From positions 7,162 through 71,161 of the forward strand of contig CAZDXJ010000004.1 of assembly GCA_964509475.1 (NCBI GenBank): a stretch of 64,000 nucleotides of DNA. The letters run 5' to 3'. A model generated the notes under the pieces. It saw only the letters and a list, made by a program, of their open reading frames with translations. It was not told the DNA's origin and did no database searches. Shown here piece by piece: positions 8,813 to 17,541 of the stretch. This stretch comes from CAZDXJ01 sp964509475 (GTDB lineage Bacteria; Pseudomonadota; Gammaproteobacteria; Methylococcales; Methylomonadaceae). Every line of letters begins with the position of its first letter. The stretch's first letter is position 1. The translations under genes were made by a program, and so were the position numbers.

Positions 8813-10258
8813 TCAAAGCGCTTGATTCTTCTGGGTTTTTGATTTTTGTTTAAGTGCCGTGCCCAATTGTTTTTCCAGAGTGCTTTTTTCTTCAAGCAGT
8901 TTTTTACATTGCCGGTGCAATTTACGTACGATCTGTTTTAGCTGCTTGTTCTCTTCCGTCAGTTTTTCCACTTGCTCGGCAAGGCTTTCTTCGTAAGCCT
9001 CAATTTGTCCGATATCGAGACTGATTTCCGGTATTTCCGGTTCGGCGGCCGCCGGTTCCGGTTCAGGCGGGGCTGCATCACCGCTGTTTTCGCTGTCCTG
9101 CAGTGGCTCAATGTCTTGCCTGGATGGTTGGGTTTGAGAGATATCCTCATGATTTAAAATAAAACCAATGCCGTCATCAATATCAAAGGTCGCCGATGGC
9201 TTGTTAATGTCTTGTTTTATCGCGTTGATCCCACCTTGCAGAATCAAGGCTTCAAAATTGTATTTGAACAAAAGGAAAGCGGCAGCCTCGCTGATTTTTC
9301 CATCATCACAAATAACAACCACCTTCTGCTCCCGATCCAGATTTTTCATTTGCATACGCAAGGAAAAATAAGGCATATTGATGCTGCCTTCCAGATGCTT
9401 GACCTTATAATCATCCGGCAGACGCACATCGATAAGCTGGGCACCGGACTGCTGTTGTGTCAGCACTTGCTCATAATCAATAAATTGCTGCGATGGCTTC
9501 TTGATGAGTTCCAAAAAGTTTTCCTTGCTTAATCTTAACAAGGAACAGTCGGTCATCGCCTTTACCGAAAAATTATTCGGTTCATCTGCAATCAGTGCGT
9601 CTTCACCAAAAGTATCTTTGCGGCGTAACTTGGCAAATAGGATTTCCCTGGCTTTGGCGCTGGGTTTTCTCGATAACTGGCAATAACCTTGCCTGATCAG
9701 GTAAAAATAATTACCTTCATCGCCCTGATCTATAATGCGGCTGCCTTTTTTAGAGTCGACCTCCTCAAATGCCAATAAAACCTGTTGCAGGTTTTGTGGT
9801 GACAAATGTCTGAACAATGGTATTCCCAGCAACATGCTCATCCAGTCATCTTCTGTAATTTCATTGTCTTCGGCAACGACATAGCTGGTTTCCGGTTCAA
9901 CGTAAACGGTAGGCGGCTTGTCCAGAAACTCACGCTTTATACGGATATATCGAACAGAGGTTCTTGCTACCGCATCGATTTGGCGCGGGTTTTGGTGAGC
10001 GATTGCAAATTGGGCGGCAACGCTACCGGCCTTAATGGTTTCGATAACCAGTCCGTTGGCTTGCAGATTGATTTCACCATTGAGAAGATAAAACAACTCT
10101 TCGTCGTTGTCTCCTTTTTTGAACAGATAGCTTCCTTTATTGGCCCGTTCGATGAACAGCTCCGTGCACAAGGCTTCAAAATGCAGACTGGGCAGAGTGG
10201 CCAAAGGGATGAACTTACGAATGGCTTGCCCTTCAATGGAATTAATATCGATGGCCAT
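8813..10258 (-). CDS. Double cyclic-nucleotide-binding domain + rhodanese + coiled-coil protein
   Basis: The 481-residue soluble protein has no signal peptide. Residues about 15-115 and 147-255 are two CAP-ED (cNMP-binding fold) domains; the second has FGEDALIADEP at 217-227, resembling the phosphate-binding cassette but without its usual Arg. Residues about 262-355 are a rhodanese domain with LIDVRLPDDY and the loop CDDGKIS, so Cys317 is the candidate persulfide or phosphatase-like cysteine. Residues about 365-420 are Pro/Glu rich and about 425-480 form a coiled coil. The architecture suggests a ligand-sensing regulator or scaffold; ligand and target are unknown. It is divergent from the lipoprotein gene at 10414. 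Confidence 0.85.
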   Translation of the reverse strand: MAIDINSIEGQAIRKFIPLATLPSLHFEALCTELFIERANKGSYLFKKGDNDEELFYLLNGEINLQANGLVIETIKAGSVAAQFAIAHQNPRQIDAVARTSVRYIRIKREFLDKPPTVYVEPETSYVVAEDNEITEDDWMSMLLGIPLFRHLSPQNLQQVLLAFEEVDSKKGSRIIDQGDEGNYFYLIRQGYCQLSRKPSAKAREILFAKLRRKDTFGEDALIADEPNNFSVKAMTDCSLLRLSKENFLELIKKPSQQFIDYEQVLTQQQSGAQLIDVRLPDDYKVKHLEGSINMPYFSLRMQMKNLDREQKVVVICDDGKISEAAAFLLFKYNFEALILQGGINAIKQDINKPSATFDIDDGIGFILNHEDISQTQPSRQDIEPLQDSENSGDAAPPEPEPAAAEPEIPEISLDIGQIEAYEESLAEQVEKLTEENKQLKQIVRKLHRQCKKLLEEKSTLEKQLGTALKQKSKTQKNQAL

Positions 10259-10413
10259 GCAATTAATTTTCTAAATCGGAATATACAAATATGGACATTA
10301 TGCAGTATAAAACAAGAATTGAAACATCTTAACATTATAGGCAGGTTTGTTATGATGCACTTGATCACGCTTTTTGGCAAGCAACGCTTTAAATCCGGAA
10401 AACGGGGAATACC

Positions 10414-11712
10414 ATGATGTCAAGAAACTTTATAGATATGAAAAACAAGGGATTGTCAATATTGCCGATCCTCTGTTCTGTACTGGTTTTATCGGGATGC
10501 GCCAATTTTGGCAAAGGGGTTGCCGAAGCTGTACTTGAGAAAACCGAAGAAGAAGATGTCCGCGTTTGTGAGATATGGGGGGAGCGCTTTACCGGTATCA
10601 GCCAGCGTCTGCAAAAACAAAAAGGCAAAACCAAAGTCCTGATGACGCATGGTGTTGGGGTCCACAAACCGGGTTATGCTACCGAATTCATGGAAAAGCT
10701 GGCGGCTGAACTCGATTTACTGGTGCGTTCCAGAAACAGCAAGAACATCACTTTGACTGACCCTGAAAACCCTGGTAAAAATCTGGGAAATTTAAGGGTA
10801 ACCCGGTACTTGAATGCAGATCGCAGCCAGGAAATGCTGTTTTATGAATTAACCTGGTCAAATATCACCGCACCGCAGAAAGCGTTGCTGGCTTTTGATA
10901 ATTCCGGAGAATATTCCTTCCGAAGAACCCAAATCAACAATATGCTCAAGGAATTTGCCAATGATACCGGGCCTGATCCGATTATTTATCTGGGAGAAAG
11001 CCGATCAGAAATTCTGACGGCGTTTGCCCAGTCTTTTTGCTGGATGGCGCAAGGTAACTGGGAAGATTTGCCAGCCAGTTTTGGCCAGCCCGTTTGTTCG
11101 ATGTTGAATGGAAAGGCGGTAAATTATGTTCCGGTTGATAACTATATTCTGGTGTCCCACAGTCTGGGCAGCCGCATCACGATAGATGGCATGCAGTTTA
11201 TTGCTGAAAGAATGCAACGTTTCAAACCCGAATCGCACCAAAAAGCGGAAGCCGATGTTCTTATCAAGGCATTGCAAAAAAAACGCATACCCATTTTTAT
11301 GTTGTCCAATCAATTGCCGATGTTGCAACTGGGCCGGGAATTGCCGGAAATATCCAGTCAAAAAGCCAATTATTGTAAGCCTGATGCCCCCTATTATAAC
11401 GAACGGATGGTCTCGCAGACCTCGATTATTGCCTTCAGCGATCCGAATGATTTGCTCAGTTATGCGATTCCGCCCGGTTTCAGCGATGCTTATATCGATT
11501 CCAGATTATGCGCCCGTGTGACCAATATCAATATCAATATTGCTCATATAGTCGATATTTTCGGTCTTGGCAAATTGGCCAATCCTTTGGAGGCGCATAT
11601 TGGCTATGACACCGATGATCGGGTTGTGGCGTTAATCGCCAGAGGCATAGGCCAGCCGGAGACGGCTGATATTGTGAAACAACGCTGCCAGTGGACGGAG
11701 TTGATCGATTAA
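10414..11712 (+). CDS. Lipoprotein with alpha/beta-hydrolase-like fold
   Basis: The 432-residue protein has a type II signal peptide with lipobox LSGC and lipidated Cys29. After it come a strand-turn THGVGVHKPG (from Thr78) and a nucleophile-elbow-like VSHSLGSR with Ser250, the pattern of serine alpha/beta hydrolases. A late IAHI or AHIGYD segment could supply the catalytic His. It is probably a membrane-anchored esterase or lipase-like enzyme; the substrate is not known. A GGGGAA ribosome site fits the ATG at 10414; an in-frame ATG at 10438 would also keep the signal peptide. It converges with gspB. Confidence 0.7.
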   Translation: MMSRNFIDMKNKGLSILPILCSVLVLSGCANFGKGVAEAVLEKTEEEDVRVCEIWGERFTGISQRLQKQKGKTKVLMTHGVGVHKPGYATEFMEKLAAELDLLVRSRNSKNITLTDPENPGKNLGNLRVTRYLNADRSQEMLFYELTWSNITAPQKALLAFDNSGEYSFRRTQINNMLKEFANDTGPDPIIYLGESRSEILTAFAQSFCWMAQGNWEDLPASFGQPVCSMLNGKAVNYVPVDNYILVSHSLGSRITIDGMQFIAERMQRFKPESHQKAEADVLIKALQKKRIPIFMLSNQLPMLQLGRELPEISSQKANYCKPDAPYYNERMVSQTSIIAFSDPNDLLSYAIPPGFSDAYIDSRLCARVTNININIAHIVDIFGLGKLANPLEAHIGYDTDDRVVALIARGIGQPETADIVKQRCQWTELID

Positions 11713-11713
11713 T

Positions 11714-11731
11714 GCAGGATATCAAGCCTGC
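11714..11731. terminator. Weak hairpin between convergent genes
   Basis: GCAGG (11714-11718) pairs with CCTGC (11727-11731), followed by gaatttt. The same CCTGC can also pair with GCAGG a few bases on. It sits right after the lipoprotein stop and before the convergent gspB stop. The stem is short, so this is tentative. Confidence 0.3.
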
Positions 11732-11766
11732 GAATTTTGCAGGTGTTCCAAACAGCTTCTAAGTGG

Positions 11767-12756
11767 TCAAGGACGTTTTATTCGGAATGTTTTGCCCGAA
11801 AAGGTGACGACCAGGCTGTCCGGCCTGATTTCTTTCAGTAACAAACCATCGGCGATTTGCTGGCCTTCCGTGTAACGAACCATATCAACCATGATAAAAC
11901 GATCTCTGGCCTGTTCGGAGTAGACATAAACATTTATGTCCAGTTCTGGAACCGTACGCCGGAAACTGTAAGGCAATTTTTTAAGCAAGGGAATGCTTGG
12001 TTCCGTTTGTGGTTTTGCCAAGACCGGCGGTGACGTTGTTTTTGTGGCAACAGCGTTGTTTGGTAGCGGTTCGGAGTTTGTCGGTTCGGGTTGTTTCACT
12101 GCGGCGTTATGGCTTGCAGGAACATCCGTGGATGGGTGCGGTTTTTTCTGGCTTGCCTGTATATTGTTATCTGCTTGAGCCGTACTGTTGACGGTTACGG
12201 GAATTGTTTCTGATTCCGTTATGGCTTGTTTATTGCCGGATGCTGTTGCAAGGGATATCGGTTCGGGTTTATGGACTGGTTCGGTGGCTTGGGTTTTATT
12301 GTGAAGATGGGTTAAAGTTGGATGGATCGAACTTGTTACAGCCTGTTCCGCTGATTTGTGGGCTTTTCGCTTATCCAGCATTTCGGCGATTGACAAAGTA
12401 GTATCCTGGTTAACCGGCATGGGTTTGGTAACCGCTTGGGTTGCAACCACTTCGCTATCCGGTTTTTGCAGGGACTTTTTGACGGCAGGCGGCTGATTGC
12501 CGGCTGTACTGTTTGTGGACGGAACCGCCGTTCTGGAAGGTGTGGCTGCCGGTTGAGGTGTTTCGGGTTCGGGTTGCTGGAAATATAAAAAAAACAGTGC
12601 CAGTACGATTACATTGCCCAGGATCAAGGCAACAAGCAATCCCCGTTTGGATTCCGGCTGTTGCTGTGGGTGCAAGATACTGCTTTTCAGGGTTGGTGTT
12701 TGTTCGCTTTGGCGTGCCTGTTCTGATTTGCGTAACGCATTTAAAATGTATGACAT
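11767..12756 (-). CDS. gspB: GspB-like protein (general secretion pathway protein B)
   Basis: The 329-residue inner-membrane protein starts MSYILNALRKSEQARQ, the typical GspB/PulB start. One membrane helix lies at about 40-58. A long Pro/Thr/Ala/Gln-rich periplasmic linker follows, about 60-250. The C-terminal T2SSB-type domain (YSFRRTVPELDINVYVYS...RFIMVDMVRYTEGQ) is about 80 residues. GspB pairs with GspA to help insert or position the secretin through the peptidoglycan. The ATG lies three bases after the gspA stop, so the two are one operon. The low-complexity linker makes the middle hard to align. Confidence 0.88.
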   Translation of the reverse strand: MSYILNALRKSEQARQSEQTPTLKSSILHPQQQPESKRGLLVALILGNVIVLALFFLYFQQPEPETPQPAATPSRTAVPSTNSTAGNQPPAVKKSLQKPDSEVVATQAVTKPMPVNQDTTLSIAEMLDKRKAHKSAEQAVTSSIHPTLTHLHNKTQATEPVHKPEPISLATASGNKQAITESETIPVTVNSTAQADNNIQASQKKPHPSTDVPASHNAAVKQPEPTNSEPLPNNAVATKTTSPPVLAKPQTEPSIPLLKKLPYSFRRTVPELDINVYVYSEQARDRFIMVDMVRYTEGQQIADGLLLKEIRPDSLVVTFSGKTFRIKRP

Positions 12757-12759
12757 AAC

Positions 12760-14454
12760 TTAATCAGTATGCTCCAGTTTCGGATAGTGTTCCGAATCCA
12801 TCGTATTTTGCAGATAAATAATCGTTTTGGGGCCGACAATACCATCCGCTTGCAGATGATGTTGCCGCTGAAAACGTTTGACCCGCTTTTCCAGTTGCCG
12901 GTCAAAAAAGCGTGGTTGAGTCGTATGTATGGAATCCTCCCCGTCGATACGATCCAGCTGTTGGCGCAGCCACGGGACATTATTGGAATATGTTTGCGGG
13001 TAGATGTTGCTCATGCCGCCCCTTAACAAGGGTTTCCATAAAATCAGATAATACCCCTGCCAATTGTTCAACACATCTTCCAAGCGGAAAATGACATCGC
13101 CGTCACGACTGCGTAAAACAGGATAGCCCCGGTGCATGCCGACCAGCAAGGCATGGCGTTTTTGCCCGTCGGTCAAAGTAAATTCCAGTATCGCCGGCCG
13201 CTTCAAACCCAGCAAATCTTTCAATGAACCCCGATCAAGCAGACAGCGAAAACCTCGTTGTCTGGCATAATCACAATTTACCGGCTGTTGTTCCGGTATG
13301 GTTTCTCCCCAAAGCGCGAATGCCTGTATGAGCGCCCTTTGCAACGAAAGTTCCGGGTTGTTGATAAACCCGTAAAAATCCGCAACAGGCGTGGCTGGTT
13401 TGAGATGTTGAACGGTGGCTGGAGGATCAGGTTCGGGTTTTTCCGGGTTTTGTTCAGGTTCAGGCGTCAGTTGTTCCGGTTCCTGGGCCGGTAGTTGCGG
13501 CGGCTGGGTTTCTGGCTGCTCTGCCACGCTGGAAGGCTGTTTTACCGTCGTTAGCAAGGGCATAAAAGAGTTCACCAGGAACAGACCGGCAACAACCAGG
13601 ATCATCAACAAAAAGAACAACTGGATTTGGGTTAAACGTCTGGCTTCCAGATCCAGGGCTTCCTTGGCCGCTTTGTTGACAATACCGGGGGTGATAACCG
13701 ATACTCCGGTCGCATAGGCACCCAATAACGAACGGTCACAAAGTATATTGATTAAACGCGGGATACCGTGGGATATTTTATAGATACGCCGGATAGCGCT
13801 GTCCTTGAAAAGTGTGCTGTCGCCACCACTGACACTGAGGCGGTGCTGGATATAGGTGCGGCTTTCTTCCAGGGTCAAAGGCTCCAGGTGATAGCGGGCG
13901 GTGATACGCTGATTGAGTTGGCGCAGTTGTTCCTGGTTTAACAGGTTTTTGAGCTCTGGCTGGCCGACCAGCACGATTTGCAATAATTTGGTTTTTGCCG
14001 TTTCCAGATTGGTCAACAAACGTATCTGTTCCAACACATCCAGGCTCAGATTCTGGGCTTCATCGATCATCACCACAGTACGCCGGCCACGTGCATGCGC
14101 ATCCAGTAGGTAGCTGTTCAACAAATCGGTGAAATCCTTGAGGCTGGCTTTTCTTGCATCATAACGAATGCCGAGTTCATCGCAAATATTGGCCAATAAT
14201 TCCAGGGAATCCAGTTTGGGGTTTAATATCAATGCAATGTCGATGTCATCGGGCAGTTGTTGCAACAAACTGTGACAAAGCGTTGTTTTGCCGGTGCCCA
14301 CTTCGCCGGTTAAAACAATAAATCCTCCGCCGTTATCAATGCCATAAAGCAAATGCGCAAGCCCTTCCTGGTGGCGGCTGCTCATATACAAAAAATGCGG
14401 ATCGGGAGCAATCGAAAAGGGCAGCTCCTTAAAATGAAAGTATTGTTTATACAA
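12760..14454 (-). CDS. gspA: GspA/ExeA-like AAA+ ATPase with peptidoglycan-binding domain
   Basis: The 564-residue protein begins MYKQYFHFKELPFSIAPDPH, typical of ExeA. Walker A is GEVGTGKT at 50-57 and Walker B ends at Asp131-Glu132 (VVMIDEAQ). One membrane helix spans about 278-300. A Pro/Glu/Gln-rich linker follows. Next is a C39-peptidase-like fold segment (about 370-475) that appears non-catalytic. A C-terminal PG_binding_1 domain (KRVKRFQRQHHLQADGIVGP) starts at about 515. ExeA with ExeB forms the inner-membrane complex that lets the secretin assemble across the cell wall. It could serve the secretin at 47236. In MSHA loci the related gene is mshM. Confidence 0.9.
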   Translation of the reverse strand: MYKQYFHFKELPFSIAPDPHFLYMSSRHQEGLAHLLYGIDNGGGFIVLTGEVGTGKTTLCHSLLQQLPDDIDIALILNPKLDSLELLANICDELGIRYDARKASLKDFTDLLNSYLLDAHARGRRTVVMIDEAQNLSLDVLEQIRLLTNLETAKTKLLQIVLVGQPELKNLLNQEQLRQLNQRITARYHLEPLTLEESRTYIQHRLSVSGGDSTLFKDSAIRRIYKISHGIPRLINILCDRSLLGAYATGVSVITPGIVNKAAKEALDLEARRLTQIQLFFLLMILVVAGLFLVNSFMPLLTTVKQPSSVAEQPETQPPQLPAQEPEQLTPEPEQNPEKPEPDPPATVQHLKPATPVADFYGFINNPELSLQRALIQAFALWGETIPEQQPVNCDYARQRGFRCLLDRGSLKDLLGLKRPAILEFTLTDGQKRHALLVGMHRGYPVLRSRDGDVIFRLEDVLNNWQGYYLILWKPLLRGGMSNIYPQTYSNNVPWLRQQLDRIDGEDSIHTTQPRFFDRQLEKRVKRFQRQHHLQADGIVGPKTIIYLQNTMDSEHYPKLEHTD

Positions 14455-14551
14455 GGCTTTTTGAGATTTGAGAAAAATATTTGAAAATAATATATTCTAA
14501 AGCAATACGGGGTATGAACAAACCTACAGCATAGATTTCAAGGAAACAAAA

Positions 14552-15475
14552 ATGGGCCGATACGACCAAGACAATGAAACACCGCAAATTCTGATCATTA
14601 TAATACTGGTTACCGTGGTGCTTGTAACCGCCGGTTTATATTTAATGCTCCAGGATGAACAGCCGACACCGGCACAAACCCGGCAGGAAATCAGCCTTCC
14701 AGAGTCCACGCCGCCATCGATTGAACCCCCTGTAACCTTTGCCCAACCCACGCAACAAAACGCTGAACAGGCACAAACACCCGAAACCGGTAACGGCGCA
14801 GCCGTGCAGGGGCAGGATCAGGGCGCCGGCTTTGCCGTGGATGATGAAGTGGAACAGGCCCCGCCACTGCCCCCGCTCGCACAAAGCGATGCCCCGTTCA
14901 GGGAAGATTTACTGCAACTTTCCAAGGGCTTGCAAGCATGGACACACACGGATGATTTGCTCCGTAAATACCTGACCATTGTCAACGACTTTTCCCAAGG
15001 CTTGCGTCTTTACAAACATATGCGTTTTTTCAAGTTGAAAGAGCCATTCAAGGTGGGCCGGGATCGTCACGGTCTGTATCTGGACCCGGCCGGTTATCAG
15101 CGTTATGACAAACTGGCCGCGGCCATCAATGCGGTGGATATTTCCCAGGCAATCGCCCTGTATAACCGGTATCGACCGTTGTTGTTGGACATATTTGCCG
15201 AATTTGGCTATCCGGAAGGTCATCAACTGGAAGACTTGTTCAAGCAATCCGCCTCGGAAATCCTGCAAGCGCCCCTTATCAGGGAGCGGATTTCCCTGTA
15301 CCGCCCCAGCGTGCGTTATAAATTCAGCAGCCCCAAACTGGAAAAACTCAGTCCGGTACAAAAGCAGATGATTCGTATGGGACCGGCCAATACCCAAATC
15401 ATCCAGAACAAAGTCCGTTTGTTTATCGAAGCCTTAATCAATCAACCGGACGCCGAAGGTGTGATTTTGGGGTAG
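14552..15475 (+). CDS. DUF3014 membrane-anchored protein
   Basis: The 307-residue protein has one N-terminal membrane helix (about 12-32). A Pro/Gln/Thr-rich linker runs to about residue 105. A compact helical DUF3014 domain (about 110-300) follows, with LRKYLTIVNDFSQG and a late SPVQKQMIRMGPANTQ segment. The family is common in gammaproteobacteria and has no established function. The topology suggests an inner-membrane anchor with a periplasmic domain. It diverges from gspA across a 97-bp spacer and could share regulation with gspAB, which is inference only. Confidence 0.75.
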   Translation: MGRYDQDNETPQILIIIILVTVVLVTAGLYLMLQDEQPTPAQTRQEISLPESTPPSIEPPVTFAQPTQQNAEQAQTPETGNGAAVQGQDQGAGFAVDDEVEQAPPLPPLAQSDAPFREDLLQLSKGLQAWTHTDDLLRKYLTIVNDFSQGLRLYKHMRFFKLKEPFKVGRDRHGLYLDPAGYQRYDKLAAAINAVDISQAIALYNRYRPLLLDIFAEFGYPEGHQLEDLFKQSASEILQAPLIRERISLYRPSVRYKFSSPKLEKLSPVQKQMIRMGPANTQIIQNKVRLFIEALINQPDAEGVILG

Positions 15476-15688
15476 GCAAAAAAGGGGGGCGTTTTGAGTG
15501 ATGCCTGGAACCGGTGCTTCGTTGTTATACTCCGCGTACTCACGGATGCGGAAAATGAACCGACCATCGGAGCGCGAAACGCTTGTCACCTGGAATATTT
15601 AGATTGCGGATGGCCGCAGGCGGATTGAAGCCCCAGGCATTCCGGCGACGTCCAAAATTCCGCCTGCTAACAGTTCCCAATTGCCCGA

Positions 15689-16228
15689 TCATTTTCCGCC
15701 TTCATAACTGTGCGGCGTGTAAAAACACTCTTGAACCTCAACAACAGCTATTTTCAAAATCCGCAACCGTGACCGCGTGAAGTATAAAATCAAAATCGGC
15801 AGGTTCTCGATGACCGTTTCATAATATTGTGGCTGAATCCGGGCCAGATCGGACTTGCTGATGCCGTAATGTTTTGACCAGTTTTGCAATGGCGTGAATG
15901 GCATCGCTCGCACCCGGGCATGATTGTCCAGGTTGGCGATTTCCCGTGCGATCCGCTCTTTTCCGGTATCGGTCAAAAGCGCTGCGACAGCACAGGGTCT
16001 CTGATCCCGATCAAAAAAATAAGGCATGGGCAGGCCGCCAAGCGAATGTTGGGGAAAAATTCCTCCGTTCCGGTAATGTTCTAATCTCGCCAGTAAAATT
16101 TTCCGGTTTCTCTGGATCTCGGGCACCAGACGGGATATCGCCGGATCGCTTCGCAGCCGTTCAAGCACAACGGAAAAATGCAGATACAGGCGGATATGTT
16201 CCAGTTTGCAGGTTATTGTTTCAAGCAT
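15689..16228 (-). CDS. Uncharacterised 179-residue protein
   Basis: I start this at the ATG at 16228, which has an AGGAGT ribosome site five bases upstream; the longer frame to 16291 lacks one. The protein is soluble with no signal peptide. It contains the pattern NRKILLARLEHYRNGGIFP, then MPYFFDRDQRPCAVAALLTD, IANLDNHARVRAM and LARIQPQYY. I recall a similar arrangement (FP..., PYF.D..G..CAVAYL, N.AR, L..W..G....E.ARIQP.Y) in uncharacterised proteins of several proteobacteria and myxobacteria. No function is known to me. It lies just upstream of, but may not belong to, the polysaccharide operon end (wecC stop at 16298 is 69 bases away in the direction of transcription). Confidence 0.65.
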   Translation of the reverse strand: MLETITCKLEHIRLYLHFSVVLERLRSDPAISRLVPEIQRNRKILLARLEHYRNGGIFPQHSLGGLPMPYFFDRDQRPCAVAALLTDTGKERIAREIANLDNHARVRAMPFTPLQNWSKHYGISKSDLARIQPQYYETVIENLPILILYFTRSRLRILKIAVVEVQECFYTPHSYEGGK

Positions 16229-16297
16229 GGGGACTCCTGTATTTTTTTTCGAGTAACGGTTTGGGGAAACAAGGATACTGCCCTGCTTCATTAGGCA

Positions 16298-17536
16298 CTA
16301 AACAATCCCCCGCGTATCGACAACCGCTTTGGTATGCAGTCTGGATTGATCGATTAAATGAAAGGCCTTGTGATTGACCAGCAAGGCGATGGTATTGGCC
16401 TGTTCCAGGGCTTGTTGGAGGGAAACCAAGTGAACGTCCCGATCGGACAGTTCGCCAGGCAGCTCGTCGATATGGGGTTCAACAACCAGGATGGTTGCCG
16501 TGCCGGCGGCGGCCAGTTGCCGGGTAATCCACAACGCCGGACTTTCACGCATATCGTCAATATCGGCCTTGAAACTCAGGCCGAGACAAGCGATGATCGG
16601 ATTTTTGAATTGATCGGCCGCTTGCTGGATTTGGGCCAACACATGCCGGGGTTTTTTGTTGTTTACGGCGCGAGCGGTTTGAACCAGAGCGCTTTGTTCA
16701 GGGGCTGAATCAACGATGAACCAGGGATCGACAGCAATGCAATGACCACCCACGCCCGGGCCGGGTTGCAGGATATTCACGCGCGGGTGCCGGTTGGCCA
16801 GGGCAATCAGTTCCCAGACATTGATACCCAATTTATCGCAAATCATTGACAATTCATTGGCAAAGGCAATATTGACATCCCGAAAGGCGTTTTCGGTCAG
16901 TTTGGCCAATTCTGCAACCCGCGCCCGGGTCAGACGGCATTCACCCTTGACGAATAATTGATACAAAGCACCCGCCCGTTGAGCGCAGACCGGTGAAAGA
17001 CCGCCAATGATGCGGTCATTGGCCACCATTTCCTGCAAGACTGAACCGGGCAGAACCCGTTCCGGGCAATGCGCAATATTGATATCGGCGCGGTCGCCGG
17101 CATCCTGGGGAAAATCGAGTTCCGGGCGCTGCTGCTTCAGCCAGGCCGCGACTTTTTCGGTAGTGCCCACCGGCGAGGTGGATTCCAGAATCACCAGGTT
17201 GCCTTTTTCCAGCAGTGGCGCGATGGCGGCTGTTGCCGACCGGATAAACGACAAATCCGGTTCGTGCTTGTCTTTAAGCGGCGTGGGCACGGCGATGATA
17301 AAGACATCGGCCGCTTCCGGTGTACAGGTGGCCCGTAACTTGCCGGTGGCCACCGCACTGCGCACAATAATATCCAAATCCGGTTCGACGATATGTACCC
17401 GCCCCGAGTTGATGGTATCGACGGTTTCCCGTGCAATATCAACGCCGATGATATCAAGTCCCCGGGAAGCCAGGATAGCGGCTGTGGGCAGGCCGATATA
17501 ACCCAAACCCAGAACACAAACACGTTTGAAAGGCAT
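16298..17536 (-). CDS. wecC: UDP-N-acetyl-D-mannosamine dehydrogenase
   Basis: The 412-residue enzyme belongs to the UDP-glucose/GDP-mannose dehydrogenase family. It has the N-terminal Rossmann motif VLGLGYIGLPTAAILA, the TPLKDKHEPDLSFI segment typical of WecC, the central GPGVGGHCIAVDPWF block containing the catalytic Cys, and a C-terminal LGLSFKADIDDMRESPA NAD-domain motif. It oxidises UDP-ManNAc to UDP-ManNAcA in two NAD-dependent steps. It follows wecB by five bases and is the last gene of the polysaccharide operon. With wecB and wecG it makes and transfers ManNAcA. Confidence 0.93.
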   Translation of the reverse strand: MPFKRVCVLGLGYIGLPTAAILASRGLDIIGVDIARETVDTINSGRVHIVEPDLDIIVRSAVATGKLRATCTPEAADVFIIAVPTPLKDKHEPDLSFIRSATAAIAPLLEKGNLVILESTSPVGTTEKVAAWLKQQRPELDFPQDAGDRADINIAHCPERVLPGSVLQEMVANDRIIGGLSPVCAQRAGALYQLFVKGECRLTRARVAELAKLTENAFRDVNIAFANELSMICDKLGINVWELIALANRHPRVNILQPGPGVGGHCIAVDPWFIVDSAPEQSALVQTARAVNNKKPRHVLAQIQQAADQFKNPIIACLGLSFKADIDDMRESPALWITRQLAAAGTATILVVEPHIDELPGELSDRDVHLVSLQQALEQANTIALLVNHKAFHLIDQSRLHTKAVVDTRGIV

Positions 17537-17541
17537 CGTTT

